A stretch of DNA of 64,000 nucleotides from Mycolicibacterium chubuense NBB4 (GCF_000266905.1 NC_018027.1:1364001-1428000), one strand, 5' to 3'. Numbered from the stretch's first letter, positions 8,185-17,637 are shown. Notes: generated from the letters alone by a model not told the origin. Translations and numbers: made by a program.

Positions 8185-9167
8185 GGCGACACCCCGGCCA
8201 GATCCATTCCGGCCCGGACCATCTCGGCCGTCACCGCCGGCTCGGTCATCAACAGCGGCGCCGAACGCACCGCGATGCCGTCGATCGCGGCGTGATCGCC
8301 CTCGTGCACCAGCCAGGCGTCGAGGATGCCGGTCGCCGACCGGGCGCCGTAGTACGCGCCGACCGCCTCGGAGGTGCTGGGGATGCCGATCACCGACAGG
8401 CACGCGTCGGCCATGCCCCGCAACGGCTTTCCCGCGATGATGGGGGAGTAGCCGATCACCGGCGCCTTCGTGGCGCGCAGCGCCGCTCTGATGCCGCCGA
8501 TCGCCAGGATCGCGCCGATGCTCACCACCGGGTTCGAGGGAGCGATCAGCACGACGTCGGCGCCCTCGATCGCCTCCGTGACACCGGGCGCGGCGGTCGC
8601 CTTGTCGGCGCCGACGAATGCGAAGCTCTCCGTGGGCACCTGCGCGCGGTAGCGGACCCACCACTCCTGGAAGTGGACGGCCTTCTTCTCGCTATCGCCG
8701 GGATCGGTGATCACCACGTGCGTTTCGCTGCGGTCGTCGCTGACCGGAAGCAGCCGCGCACCGGGGTTCCACCGCCGGCACAGCGCCTCGGTGACGTCCG
8801 ACAGCGGATAGCCCGCCCGCAGCATCTGGGTGCGCACCAGGTGGGTGGCCAGATCGCGATCGCCCAGGCCGAACCAGTCGGGCTGCACGCCGTAGGCGGC
8901 GAGTTCCTCCTTCGCGTGCCAGGTTTCGTTGCGGTGCCCCCAGCCGCGCTCGGGGTCGATGCCGCCGCCGAGGGTGTACATGCAGGTGTCGAGGTCGGGG
9001 CAGATGCGCACACCGAACATCCACGCGTCATCGCCCACATTGACCACAGCAGTCACTTCGTGATCATTGGTATCGTTGGTGCCAAATTGCCCCAAGCCCA
9101 ACAGATGTTGCACGCCGAGGAGGAAGCGCGCACCACCGACGCCGCCGACGAGAACCGTGACCTTCAC
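8181..9167 (-). CDS. fbiA: FbiA: 2-phospho-L-lactate/PEP transferase of F420 synthesis
   Basis: A 328-residue enzyme that transfers the phosphoenolpyruvyl or phospholactyl group to Fo, giving (dehydro-)F420-0. Conserved parts visible are [14 protein letters not shown] at the N-terminus, [37 protein letters not shown] and [14 protein letters not shown] at 9167 gives the standard start [16 protein letters not shown] box (9181 to 9176 on the minus strand) ends 8 nt before it, suggesting a leaderless message; an in-frame GTG at 9179 would lie inside that box and is disfavoured. It is the first gene of fbiA-fbiB-Nudix. Confidence 0.94.
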   Translation of the reverse strand: MKVTVLVGGVGGARFLLGVQHLLGLGQFGTNDTNDHEVTAVVNVGDDAWMFGVRICPDLDTCMYTLGGGIDPERGWGHRNETWHAKEELAAYGVQPDWFGLGDRDLATHLVRTQMLRAGYPLSDVTEALCRRWNPGARLLPVSDDRSETHVVITDPGDSEKKAVHFQEWWVRYRAQVPTESFAFVGADKATAAPGVTEAIEGADVVLIAPSNPVVSIGAILAIGGIRAALRATKAPVIGYSPIIAGKPLRGMADACLSVIGIPSTSEAVGAYYGARSATGILDAWLVHEGDHAAIDGIAVRSAPLLMTEPAVTAEMVRAGMDLAGVSP

Positions 9168-9457
9168 AGCGTCCGACACTAGGCCGTGGACCGGTGAAGA
9201 GCGCGGCCGGAGGGGGAGTGATAGACACGCCACAGCGCGACGCGCCGAAAAGTTGTCACGGAATGGTATGAATTCCTGTTCCATCGCTTGACCGGGGCAG
9301 CTAACGCGTGTGTAATCACACCAGTGTCATTCGCGGTTCTCCGGCCGGTTCCGGTGTCGCAGACCGAGATTCGATCACTTGTTCGAATTGGGTGGCCGCA
9401 CAGAGCAATAGTGGGGCTGGCATTGACGGATCTACGAGACCTGTGGAGGAGGGGAAC
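9168..9457. other. Divergent control region between fbiA and whiB2
   Basis: 290 bp with no supported gene. The left edge carries the leaderless fbiA promoter box. The right part is the whiB2 leader, ending in a very strong ribosome site (GGAGGAGGGG) 7 nt before the ATG. A frame stays open upstream of whiB2 from 9308, but the strong ribosome site argues against that longer product. No other motif was recognised. Confidence 0.5.
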
Positions 9458-9847
9458 ATGACATATGAACAGGCCGATTTCGGCAACTCGGTCCATTTCG
9501 ACAGCAGGCTCCTCGGATCGGTGGGGAGTGCGCCGCACATCCCGACCGGACCGGTACCGATGGGAGCCAACGGACGCCCGCAACTGAGCGTGGTGCCCGA
9601 CTTTTTCGATGACGATTCGGCGACGCCGGAAGATCAGTGGCAAGAGCGTGCCCTGTGCGCTCAGACCGACCCCGAGGCGTTCTTCCCCGAGAAGGGCGGC
9701 TCGACGCGCGAGGCCAAGCGGATCTGCATGGGCTGCGAGGTGCGCGACGCGTGCCTGGAGTACGCACTGGCCCATGACGAGCGCTTCGGCATCTGGGGCG
9801 GCCTGTCCGAGCGTGAGCGGCGGCGGATCAAGCGCGGCATCATCTGA
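9458..9847 (+). CDS. whiB2: WhiB2/WhmD iron-sulfur transcription regulator
   Basis: A 129-residue WhiB-family protein that binds a [4Fe-4S] cluster and, with the primary sigma factor, controls septation and cell division genes (known for WhmD of M. smegmatis). The four cluster cysteines are Cys67, Cys90, Cys93 and Cys99 (ALCAQ, CMGCEVRDAC), followed by the beta-turn GIWGG and the basic DNA-contact tail ERERRRIKRG. An N-terminal extension of about 60 acidic, low-complexity residues precedes the domain, as in WhmD. The start at 9458 is set by GGAGGAGGGG. The last 16 nt including the stop are duplicated just downstream. Confidence 0.95.
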   Translation: MTYEQADFGNSVHFDSRLLGSVGSAPHIPTGPVPMGANGRPQLSVVPDFFDDDSATPEDQWQERALCAQTDPEAFFPEKGGSTREAKRICMGCEVRDACLEYALAHDERFGIWGGLSERERRRIKRGII

Positions 9848-9873
9848 GGCTCTTCGGGCGCGGCATCATCTGA
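9832..9873 (+). repeat. Direct 16-nt duplication at the whiB2 3' end
   Basis: The sequence GCGCGGCATCATCTGA occurs at 9832-9847, where it encodes the last residues and stop of whiB2, and again at 9858-9873 in the intergenic space. The start-to-start distance is 26 nt. It looks like a small slippage duplication of the gene end and has no coding role that I can see. Confidence 0.8.
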
Positions 9874-9888
9874 CGCCGCGCTGAGCGC

Positions 9889-10353
9889 CTAGTCGTCCTC
9901 GATCGTCGGATCGATGACGGCCGGCTCGACCCCCAGATAGGTGGCCACCTGCGCCACCAGCAACTCATGCAGCAGCTCGGTCAGCTCGACGGTGTCCTTC
10001 GCCCGTCGCTCGATCGGCTTGCGGAACAACACAATTCGCGCCCGCGTGGAGTTACCGCGGACATCCACCCCGGCCGGGATCAGGCGGGCCAGCGCGATCG
10101 GCCCGTCGGCGACCACCTCCGGTGGCCACTGCACACTGTCGGGATCCTTCGGCGAGATGCGGGGAATCTCGTCGACCGCCACATCCAGCCCCGAGACCCG
10201 GTCCTGCCACCGCCGCTCGATCGGCTCGTAGGCCTCCAGCACCGCCATGTCGAAGCGCTCCGCGCGGCTGCGCCACCCCGGGACGGTCGGCGGGAGGAGC
10301 GGTCCGCGCATCTCGCGGCCGCGCCGCGATCCCCGGTAGTTGTGCCAGGTCAC
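9889..10353 (-). CDS. Zincin-like metallopeptidase family protein with degenerate motif
   Basis: A 154-residue protein of the DUF1025-type family (Rv3259 relative). The family helix normally carries HExxH; here the segment is LLHELLVAQVATYLG, which keeps His-Glu but has Val where the second metal His is expected. Peptidase activity is therefore doubtful. The GTG at 10353 has a TACGAT box (10366 to 10361, minus strand) 7 nt upstream, matching a leaderless start. It is divergent from the DUF3499 gene and convergent with whiB2. Confidence 0.8.
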   Translation of the reverse strand: MTWHNYRGSRRGREMRGPLLPPTVPGWRSRAERFDMAVLEAYEPIERRWQDRVSGLDVAVDEIPRISPKDPDSVQWPPEVVADGPIALARLIPAGVDVRGNSTRARIVLFRKPIERRAKDTVELTELLHELLVAQVATYLGVEPAVIDPTIEDD

Positions 10354-10443
10354 GAAAAAGATCGTAACGGTTGGGCTTCGGGAGCCTCACGGCTGCGCGT
10401 GTCCGGCGCTACCCGGGCGAGCGTGCACGATAACCTCTCGATC

Positions 10444-10872
10444 GTGAATGTTCCCCGTCGCTGCTGCCGGCCTGGCTGCCCTCATTACGCGGTCGCGACG
10501 CTCACGTTCGTCTACTCCGACTCCACCGCCGTCGTCGGCCCGCTGGCCACCGTGTCCGAACCGCACTCCTGGGATCTGTGCGTCATGCACGCCGGACGCA
10601 TCACCGCGCCGCGCGGCTGGGAGCTCGTCCGCCACGCCGGCCCGCTGCCGTCGCACCCCGACGACGACGATCTGGTGGCGCTTGCCGACGCGGTGCGCGA
10701 GGGACGTGACGGAGTGTCTGCGTCCGCTCCCGCCGCCGGCTTCACGGCAGGCTTCTCCGACCCCGTCACCGGTGCGCACGGCGGAGCGCTGATGGCGCCG
10801 CCGACCCGGCGGCCCGAGACCAACGGACGTCGTCGCGGGCACCTGCGGGTGTTGCCGGACCCCACCGACTGA
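10444..10872 (+). CDS. DUF3499 family protein with zinc-ribbon-like cysteines
   Basis: A 142-residue actinobacterial protein of unknown function (Rv3258c type). The N-terminal half has paired cysteines in RRCCRPGCPHYA and a later HSWDLCVMHAGR, giving a Cys/His set that could bind zinc. The C-terminal third is low-complexity and rich in Gly, Ala, Pro and Arg. A GTG at 10444 lies 7 nt after a TAACCT box (10431-10436), which fits a leaderless start. It precedes the mannose genes but is separated from pmmA by 84 bp. Confidence 0.82.
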   Translation: MNVPRRCCRPGCPHYAVATLTFVYSDSTAVVGPLATVSEPHSWDLCVMHAGRITAPRGWELVRHAGPLPSHPDDDDLVALADAVREGRDGVSASAPAAGFTAGFSDPVTGAHGGALMAPPTRRPETNGRRRGHLRVLPDPTD

Positions 10873-10956
10873 CGCCCCAGGCAGCATTGGTAGTCGCCGT
10901 GCAGAAGGCTTGCGACGGCTAGGCTGAACGCAACAGTCCTGAGCCCGAGGAGCACT

Positions 10957-12354
10957 ATGTCCCGGTCCGCCGAGGCGGTACGACGCGTCATCAAGGCCTA
11001 TGACGTGCGTGGACTCGTGGGCGAGGAGATCGATGACGAATTCGTCTCGGAAGTCGGCGCGGCGTTTGCCCGGCTGATCCGCGGTAAAGCTACGAAGGTG
11101 GTCATCGGGCACGACATGCGCGCGAGCTCGCCGGCGCTGTCGGCGGCGTTCGGCGAGGGCGTGATGTCCCAGGGCCTCGACGTCGTGGCGATTGGGCTGG
11201 CGTCCACCGACCAGCTGTACTTCGCCTCCGGCATGCTCGACTGCCCGGGCGCGATGTTCACCGCCAGCCACAACCCCGCCGCCTACAACGGCATCAAACT
11301 GTGCCGCGCCGGCGCCAAGCCCGTCGGCAAGGACACCGGCCTGACGACCATCAGCGAGGACGTCATCGCGGGCGTGCCGGCCTACGACGGCCCGCGCGGC
11401 AGCCGCACCGAGCGCGACGTGCTCGCCGACTACGGCGACTTCCTGCGCACCCTCGTCGACATCGGCGGCGTGCGCCCGCTGAAGGTCGCCGTCGACGCCG
11501 GCAACGGCATGGCCGGCCACACCACTCCCGCGGTGCTGGGGGTGATCCCGTCGATCACGGTGGAGCCGCTCTTCTTCGAGCTCGACGGCACCTTCCCCAA
11601 CCACGAGGCCAACCCGCTCGACCCGGCCAACCTCGTCGACCTGCAGTCGTTCGTCCTCGAAACCGGCGCCGACATCGGCCTGGCGTTCGACGGCGACGCC
11701 GACCGCTGCTTCGTCGTCGACGAGAAGGGCCAGGCCGTGTCCCCGTCGGCGGTGACGGCGCTGGTCGCCGCGCGCGAGCTCAGCCGGGAGATCGGCGCGA
11801 CCGTCATCCACAACCTCATCACCTCCCGTGCGGTGCCCGAGCTGGTCGCCGAACGCGGCGGCACCCCCGTGCGCTCCCGCGTCGGCCACTCCTACATCAA
11901 AGGGCTGATGGCCGAGACCGGCGCGATCTTCGGCGGTGAACACTCCGCGCACTACTACTTCCGCGACTTCTGGGGCGCCGACTCCGGCATGCTGGCCGCG
12001 CTGCACGTGCTCGCCGCGCTCGGCGAGCAGGATCGGCCGCTCTCGGACATGATGGCCGACTACCAGCGCTACGAGTCCTCCGGCGAGATCAACTTCACCG
12101 TCACCGACGCGCCGGCCATCGTCGACGACGTGCTGTCGGCCTTCGGCTCCCGCGTACACGCGATCGACCACCTCGACGGTGTCACCGTCGACCTCGGTGA
12201 CGGCAGCTGGTTCAACCTGCGGATGTCGAACACCGAGCCGCTGCTGCGGCTCAACGTCGAAGCGCGCACCCTCGAGGACGTCCAAGCCCTGGTCGACGAG
12301 ATCGGAACCCACATCCCATCCGAAACGGCCTCGGAGACAAAGGAACTGACGTGA
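10957..12354 (+). CDS. pmmA: Phosphomannomutase / phosphoglucomutase
   Basis: A 465-residue alpha-D-phosphohexomutase that converts mannose-6-phosphate to mannose-1-phosphate, feeding GDP-mannose. Domain signatures in order: substrate/phosphate entry IKAYDVRG, active-site phosphoserine loop TASHNPAAYNGIK (about residues 104-116), metal loop DGDADRCFVVD (about 246-256), sugar loop GGEHSAHYY and phosphate-binding SNTEPLLRLNVE near the end. The length is normal. GAGGAGC precedes the ATG, and a TAGGCT box at 10920-10925 is a plausible -10. Its stop overlaps the next GTG (GTGA), coupling it to the SIS-domain gene. Confidence 0.93.
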   Translation: MSRSAEAVRRVIKAYDVRGLVGEEIDDEFVSEVGAAFARLIRGKATKVVIGHDMRASSPALSAAFGEGVMSQGLDVVAIGLASTDQLYFASGMLDCPGAMFTASHNPAAYNGIKLCRAGAKPVGKDTGLTTISEDVIAGVPAYDGPRGSRTERDVLADYGDFLRTLVDIGGVRPLKVAVDAGNGMAGHTTPAVLGVIPSITVEPLFFELDGTFPNHEANPLDPANLVDLQSFVLETGADIGLAFDGDADRCFVVDEKGQAVSPSAVTALVAARELSREIGATVIHNLITSRAVPELVAERGGTPVRSRVGHSYIKGLMAETGAIFGGEHSAHYYFRDFWGADSGMLAALHVLAALGEQDRPLSDMMADYQRYESSGEINFTVTDAPAIVDDVLSAFGSRVHAIDHLDGVTVDLGDGSWFNLRMSNTEPLLRLNVEARTLEDVQALVDEIGTHIPSETASETKELT

Positions 12355-13466
12355 ACGCGAGCCCGCTGTCGGCTGCGGTCGTGGACCTCGACGATACGGA
12401 GGGTCTGCTGGCCGCCGATCGCCAAGGCCTGCTGCGCGCGGCGTCGATGGCGGGAGCGCAGGTGCGCGCCACCGCGGCTGCGCTCGACGAGGGCGTGCTC
12501 GAGTCGCTGCGGTCCGACGCACCGCCCCGCACCGTGGTGTGGGTCGCGGGCCGCGGTAGCGCCGAGACCGCCGGCTCGCTGCTGGCCGCCGTGCTCGGCG
12601 GCACGATCAGTGCACCCATCGTCGTCGCGACCGAGGCCCCGCCGTGGCTCGGCGCGCTCGACGTGCTGATCGTCGCCGGGGAGGACTCGGGCGACCCGTC
12701 ACTGGTGACCGCGGCCGCCACCGGCGTGCGGCGCGGCGCGCGCGTCGTCGTGATCGCGCCCTACGAGGGCCCGCTGCGCGACGCCACCGCCGGGCGGTCG
12801 GTGGCCCTGCCCCCGCGGCTTGCCGTTCCCGACGACTTCACCCTGGTCCGGTACCTGGCCGCCGGCCTGGCCGTGCTCGGGGTGATCGCCCCGGGTGTCT
12901 ACGCCGACCTCGCCGCGATGGCCGATGAACTGGACGCCGAGGCCTTCCGAAACAGCGCGGGCCGTGAGCTTTTCACCAACCCCGCCAAGGAACTGACCCA
13001 GCGGATGGCCGGCCGCGACGTCGTGTTCGCCGGCGACACCGTGGCCATGCTGACGCTGGCCCGCCACGCCTGTTCGATGATGCTGCGGGTGGCCCAGCAG
13101 GTGGTCGGCGGTGCCGGGCTGTCCGACGTGCTGGTCGCGCTGGGCTCGGGGTGGGGCCGCGACTCGCACGCGGGTCACGAGGCGTCGATCTTCCACGACG
13201 AAGAGATCGACGGGCCGCTGCCGCGGCGGACGCGCACCATCGTGCTGACGTCCGACGCCGACCGGCCGGGAGTGTCCGCGCGGCTGCGCGGGTTCGACGA
13301 CGTCGACGTCATGAACGCCAATGACGTCCCCGACGCCGTCACCACAGGGGGGGATGTGCCGGGCGCAGAGATGACGCCCGGAAACGCACGTCCTGAACAA
13401 CAATTGGCGCTGCTGGCAGTCCGCCTCGAGATGGCGGCGGTCTACCAGCGGTTGATTCGAGGTTGA
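12351..13466 (+). CDS. SIS-domain, TobH-like protein (Rv3256c type)
   Basis: A 371-residue protein resembling bifunctional phosphoglucose/phosphomannose isomerases. The N-terminal half has a sugar-isomerase-like segment (VVWVAGRGSAETAGSLLA) followed by LDVLIVAGEDSGDPSLVTAA. A second lobe carries GRDVVFAGDTVAMLTLARH and LGSGWGRDSH. No direct evidence for activity is visible. It lies between pmmA and manA with 4-bp overlaps on both sides, so it very likely works in mannose-phosphate metabolism. Confidence 0.82.
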   Translation: MNASPLSAAVVDLDDTEGLLAADRQGLLRAASMAGAQVRATAAALDEGVLESLRSDAPPRTVVWVAGRGSAETAGSLLAAVLGGTISAPIVVATEAPPWLGALDVLIVAGEDSGDPSLVTAAATGVRRGARVVVIAPYEGPLRDATAGRSVALPPRLAVPDDFTLVRYLAAGLAVLGVIAPGVYADLAAMADELDAEAFRNSAGRELFTNPAKELTQRMAGRDVVFAGDTVAMLTLARHACSMMLRVAQQVVGGAGLSDVLVALGSGWGRDSHAGHEASIFHDEEIDGPLPRRTRTIVLTSDADRPGVSARLRGFDDVDVMNANDVPDAVTTGGDVPGAEMTPGNARPEQQLALLAVRLEMAAVYQRLIRG

Positions 13467-14698
13467 GGCGAGTGCATCTGCTGAAGGGGGCGGTGCGAAC
13501 CTACGCGTGGGGTTCGCGAACCGCGATAGCCGATTTCGTCGGCGCGCCGAGTCCCACTGCCCATCCCCAAGCCGAACTGTGGTTCGGGGCCCACCCGGGC
13601 GACCCGGCGTGGCTGGAGACCGACGACGGGGAACGCTCGCTGCTCGACGCGCTGCGAGCCGACCCCGAAGGGGAGCTCGGGCCGGTGCTGCGCGGGCGGT
13701 TCGGCGACTGTCTGCCGTTCCTGCTCAAGGTGCTCGCCGCCGACGAGCCGCTGTCGCTGCAGGCGCACCCGAGCACCGAGCAGGCCGTCGAAGGCTACGC
13801 CCGCGAGGACCGGGCCGGCATCCCGGTCTCGGCCCCCAACCGCAACTACCGCGACCGCAGCCACAAGCCCGAAATCCTGGTCGCCCTCAGCCAATTCGAG
13901 GCGCTGGCAGGGTTCCGCCCGGCCGCCCGCAGTGTCGAGCTGATGCACGCGCTCGGCGTCGCCGACCTCGACCCCTTCATCGCGCTGCTGACCGGGCAGT
14001 CCGACGCCGACGGCCTGCGCGCCCTGTTCACCACCTGGATCACGTTCCCGCAGCCCGATCTCGACGTGCTGGTGCCCGCGGTGATCGACGGCGCGATCAA
14101 CTATGTGCGGTCGAGCCAGAGTCAGTTCGCCCGCGAGGCCAAGACCGTCCTCGAACTCGGCGAACGCTATCCCGGCGATGCCGGCGTGCTGGCCTCCCTG
14201 CTGCTCAACCGGCTGACGCTGGCGCCGGGCGAGGCGATTTACCTACCCGCGGGCAACCTGCACGCCTACCTGCAGGGCGTCGGCGTAGAAGTGATGGCCA
14301 ACTCCGACAACGTGTTACGCGGCGGCCTGACCCCCAAGCACGTCGACGTGCCGGAGCTGCTGCGGGTGCTCGACTTCACCCCCGCCGTCGACATCGTGGT
14401 GCGCCCCGAGACCACCAGGGACGGAGCCGAACTCGTCTATCACACCCCCGCACCGGAGTTCGCGGTGTCGGTGCTGTGCGTCGAGGGCGAACACCTCGGC
14501 CACGAGATCGACGCGCCCACCCGCCACGACGGCCCGCAGATCCTGCTCTGCACGCAAGGTGCGGCGACGGTGCACGCCAAGGGCGGGCCGGTCACGCTCG
14601 AGCGCGGCGCGGCGGCGTGGGTGGCCGCCGACGACGGACCGATCAGGCTGATCGCGCAGGAACCGACGCGGCTGTTTCGCGCGACCGTCGGGATCTGA
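13463..14698 (+). CDS. manA: Mannose-6-phosphate isomerase, class I
   Basis: A 411-residue type I phosphomannose isomerase, zinc-dependent, interconverting fructose-6-P and mannose-6-P. The zinc-site parts are visible: LSLQAHPS (Gln and His), NYRDRSHKPE (Glu), and the later PAGNLHAYLQGVGVEVMANSD (His). It completes the manA-pmmA-manB path for GDP-mannose. TTG at 13463 overlaps the previous stop (TTGA); a GTG at 13472 is an alternative. The 3' end overlaps the convergent FAD-protein gene by 56 bp. Confidence 0.93.
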   Translation: MRRVHLLKGAVRTYAWGSRTAIADFVGAPSPTAHPQAELWFGAHPGDPAWLETDDGERSLLDALRADPEGELGPVLRGRFGDCLPFLLKVLAADEPLSLQAHPSTEQAVEGYAREDRAGIPVSAPNRNYRDRSHKPEILVALSQFEALAGFRPAARSVELMHALGVADLDPFIALLTGQSDADGLRALFTTWITFPQPDLDVLVPAVIDGAINYVRSSQSQFAREAKTVLELGERYPGDAGVLASLLLNRLTLAPGEAIYLPAGNLHAYLQGVGVEVMANSDNVLRGGLTPKHVDVPELLRVLDFTPAVDIVVRPETTRDGAELVYHTPAPEFAVSVLCVEGEHLGHEIDAPTRHDGPQILLCTQGAATVHAKGGPVTLERGAAAWVAADDGPIRLIAQEPTRLFRATVGI

Positions 14699-16028
14699 CC
14701 TTCTCTCGGCGCTCGGCCGTCCACGCCCGCATGTTGTGCCGGATCGTGCGGCCGACGAGCTTGGCCGACGGCACCATGTAGAGGCTGTCGAGTAGGCTGA
14801 ACCTGCGCAGAAACCATTCCGCGAGAACAGGATCGGATTCGGCCGCGCCGAGGAACTGGTCGAACAGATTGCCGACCGGGCGGTACCACCACGGCATCGC
14901 GCCCTGCGCCCGGTGCATCGTCAGGTCGCCGATCGCGTTCATCGTCCACACCGGATACGTCGACTTCGCGGTCGCCTCGGCGAACGTCTTCGCCAGGCTC
15001 TCACCCGGTTCCTGCAGCGCGCGGCGCAGGTGCGCCGCCTGGATAGACGTCATCGTCATGCCCTGGCCGAAGGTCGGATTGAAGCTCGCCACCGCGTCGC
15101 CGAACGGCACGATGCCGTCCGGGAAGCGGTCCAGCTTGTCGTAGCGGCGCCACCTGCTGGTCGGGTACTTGTGCAGCGCAACCTCACCGAGAGGCTCCGC
15201 GTGCTCGAGTGCATCGCCGATGTGGGCGGGCAGGATCTCGGCGGCCAGCTTGACCATGCCGTCGAAATCCTGTGGCGGCGCAATCTTTCCGGTGCCGAAG
15301 GTGGTCATGGTCCAGGTGTCGTCCTCGTAGTACAGCATGCCGAGACCCAGCGGCTGCTCCCGCGACGCGCCCGCGACCACCACCTTCTCGGCGACCAGAC
15401 CCTCCGGGAGGCGCAGCCGGTGGCTGGCGTAGCCGATGCCGACGTCCACCGTGTCCTCGCGGGGACGCTGAAAACCCCACTGCTCCAACCACACCGGCAG
15501 CCGCGTGCCGCGGCCGGTCGCGTCGACGACCAGATCGGCGTCCACCGTCGCGCCGTCCACCCGCACGCCGGTGACCCGCTGCCCGTCGAACACGGGCTCG
15601 TCGACCGACGCGCGGAGCACCGTCACGTTGGGCAGCGCCAGCACGCGGCGGCGGATCTGCCACTCCAGGTGCGGCCGGCTCGGCACGTACGCGGTGAACT
15701 CGTCCTGCAGACGGTGCTGGGTGCCGAGCACGTGGCCCGCGGCGCCGAAGTGGATGCAGTCGGGCCTGTTCTCCAGGATCGGCACCCCGGCGGCCACCAT
15801 GTCGTCGAGCAGACCGGGGAACAGCGACTCGAACTCCTGCGCGCCGCGCGCCATCAGCAGGTGCACATGCCTGCCCTGCGGCACGGCCGCGCGCTGTGCC
15901 GGCCCGGCCGGCAACTCGTCGCGCTCGTAGAGCGTGACCGCGTCGGCGGCGTCGGACAGCACCCGGGCGGCGCACAGGCCGCCGAGGCTGGCTCCGATGA
16001 CGACCGCGTGTTTGAGAGTCCTCCCCAT
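14643..16028 (-). CDS. FAD-dependent monooxygenase-like protein (Rv3254 type)
   Basis: A 461-residue flavoprotein of the geranylgeranyl reductase/UbiH-like group. FAD signatures: N-terminal VVIGASLGGLCAARVL with the YERDE acid, VVDATGRGTRLP (about residues 160-171) and the second FAD motif VPFGDAVASFNPTFGQGM (about 293-310). The substrate is unknown; lipid-like or quinone-like compounds are usual for the group. The ATG at 16028 gives a length like Rv3254. The stop lies inside the 3' end of manA, so transcripts converge and overlap. It is divergent from the permease. Confidence 0.87.
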   Translation of the reverse strand: MGRTLKHAVVIGASLGGLCAARVLSDAADAVTLYERDELPAGPAQRAAVPQGRHVHLLMARGAQEFESLFPGLLDDMVAAGVPILENRPDCIHFGAAGHVLGTQHRLQDEFTAYVPSRPHLEWQIRRRVLALPNVTVLRASVDEPVFDGQRVTGVRVDGATVDADLVVDATGRGTRLPVWLEQWGFQRPREDTVDVGIGYASHRLRLPEGLVAEKVVVAGASREQPLGLGMLYYEDDTWTMTTFGTGKIAPPQDFDGMVKLAAEILPAHIGDALEHAEPLGEVALHKYPTSRWRRYDKLDRFPDGIVPFGDAVASFNPTFGQGMTMTSIQAAHLRRALQEPGESLAKTFAEATAKSTYPVWTMNAIGDLTMHRAQGAMPWWYRPVGNLFDQFLGAAESDPVLAEWFLRRFSLLDSLYMVPSAKLVGRTIRHNMRAWTAERREKVRSRRSRETAASVPARSA

Positions 16029-16082
16029 GGGGTGACCGTACTCGGTACATTCCGCGGAAACGATGACGAAAAGAGGACGTCG

Positions 16083-17561
16083 ATGACGCAGCAGCCGGCG
16101 ACCCGGACAACCGGTAGGTGGCGGACCAAGTCGGTGGAGCAGTCGATCGCCGACACCGACGAGCCCGACACGCGGCTGCGCAAGGACCTCAACTGGTGGG
16201 ACCTCACCGTCTTCGGCGTCTCGGTGGTGATCGGCGCGGGCATCTTCACCATCACCGCCTCGACCGCGGGCAACCTCACCGGGCCGGCGATCTCCGTGTC
16301 GTTCATCATCGCCGCGATCGCGTGCGGGCTGGCGGCGCTGTGTTACGCGGAGTTCGCCTCGACCGTGCCGGTCGCCGGCAGCGCGTACACGTTCTCGTAT
16401 GCGACGTTCGGCGAGTTCGTCGCGTGGATCATCGGCTGGGACCTGATCCTGGAGTTCGCCGTCGCGGCCGCCGTCGTCGCCAAGGGCTGGTCCAGTTATC
16501 TGGGGACGGTGTTCGGATTCGGCGGCGGGACCGTTTCTGTCGGCGGCTTCGCGATCGACTGGGGCGCGCTGATCATCATCGCGTTCGTCACCGCGATCCT
16601 GGCCTACGGCACCAAACTGTCGGCGGGCGTCAGCCTGGCCATCACGGCGATCAAGGTGTCGGTGGTGCTGCTCGTCGTCATCGTCGGCGCGTTCTACATC
16701 AAGACCTCGAACTTCTCGCCGTTCATCCCGCCGGCCGAGACCGCCAAGGGCGACTCGGGAACCGAGCAGTCGCTGTTCTCGCTGATGACCGGCGCCGAGG
16801 GCAGCCACTACGGCTGGTACGGGCTGCTGGCCGGGGCCTCGATCGTGTTCTTCGCGTTCATCGGGTTCGACATCGTGGCGACCACCGCGGAGGAGACCAA
16901 GAACCCGCAGCGCGACGTGCCGCGCGGCATCCTCGCGTCGCTGGCGATCGTGACCGTGCTCTATGTCGCGGTGTCGGTGGTGCTCTCGGGGATGGTCAGC
17001 TACAAGCAGCTGCGCGACGCTGACACGCAGAACCTGGCGACGGCGTTCGCGCTCAACGGCATCGACTGGGCGGCCAAGGTGATCTCGATCGGGGCGCTGG
17101 CCGGGCTCACGACCGTCGTGATCGTGCTGGTGCTGGGGCAGACGCGGGTGCTGTTCGCGATGTCGCGCGACGGCCTGCTGCCGCGACAGCTGGCCAGGAC
17201 CGGGCAGCACGGCACGCCGGTGCGGATCACGCTGATCGTGGGCGCGATCGTCGCGGTGACCGCGACGGTGTTCCCGATCGACAAGCTCGAGGAGATGGTC
17301 AACATCGGCACGCTGTTCGCGTTCGTGCTGGTGTCGGCGGGGGTGATCGTGCTGCGGCGGTCGCGGCCGGAACTCGAGCGCGGGTTCCGGGCGCCGTGGG
17401 TGCCGGTGCTGCCGGTGCTGTCGATCATCGCGTGCGTGTGGCTGATGCTCAATCTGACCGGGCTGACGTGGATCCGGTTCGTCATCTGGATGCTGATCGG
17501 CCTGGTCGTCTACTTCCTCTACGGGCGCCGGCACTCGCTGGTGGGCCGCCGCGCAGGGTAG
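16083..17561 (+). CDS. APC-family amino-acid permease
   Basis: A 492-residue cationic-amino-acid-transporter-like permease (Rv3253c type) with about 12 membrane segments. The helix 1 substrate motif is seen as SVVIGAGIFTITAS (about residues 49-62), with FAFIGFDIVATTAEETKNPQRDVP (in two parts, about 262-285) the typical APC helix 6/loop signature. Cytoplasmic N-terminus of about 35 residues. Substrate not determinable. The ATG at 16083 follows AAAGAGG. Only 54 bp separate it from the divergent FAD gene. Confidence 0.88.
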   Translation: MTQQPATRTTGRWRTKSVEQSIADTDEPDTRLRKDLNWWDLTVFGVSVVIGAGIFTITASTAGNLTGPAISVSFIIAAIACGLAALCYAEFASTVPVAGSAYTFSYATFGEFVAWIIGWDLILEFAVAAAVVAKGWSSYLGTVFGFGGGTVSVGGFAIDWGALIIIAFVTAILAYGTKLSAGVSLAITAIKVSVVLLVVIVGAFYIKTSNFSPFIPPAETAKGDSGTEQSLFSLMTGAEGSHYGWYGLLAGASIVFFAFIGFDIVATTAEETKNPQRDVPRGILASLAIVTVLYVAVSVVLSGMVSYKQLRDADTQNLATAFALNGIDWAAKVISIGALAGLTTVVIVLVLGQTRVLFAMSRDGLLPRQLARTGQHGTPVRITLIVGAIVAVTATVFPIDKLEEMVNIGTLFAFVLVSAGVIVLRRSRPELERGFRAPWVPVLPVLSIIACVWLMLNLTGLTWIRFVIWMLIGLVVYFLYGRRHSLVGRRAG

Positions 17562-17577
17562 GCCTCGTTTCGTTTTG

Positions 17578-17637
17578 GCGAGCGCGCGGGTCTGTGCACT
17601 GACACGCCGCAGGAGGTGGCAATCGACGCGCGCTCGC
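17578..17637. repeat. 60-bp interspersed element, copy A
   Basis: Begins GCGAGCGCGC and ends GCGCGCTCGC, giving 10-bp terminal inverted repeats. The core is the most diverged of the three copies seen (shared parts include GACACGC). It lies just after the permease stop. Confidence 0.6.

Noticed and set aside
9308..9457. 50-residue N-terminal extension of WhiB2
   Set aside because: GGAGGAGGGG sits directly before the ATG at 9458 and the product then has the WhmD length.
10387..12522. 711-codon frame on the minus strand
   Set aside because: Antisense to pmmA and the DUF3499 gene; composition is Val/Asp/Gly/Arg-rich with no domain.
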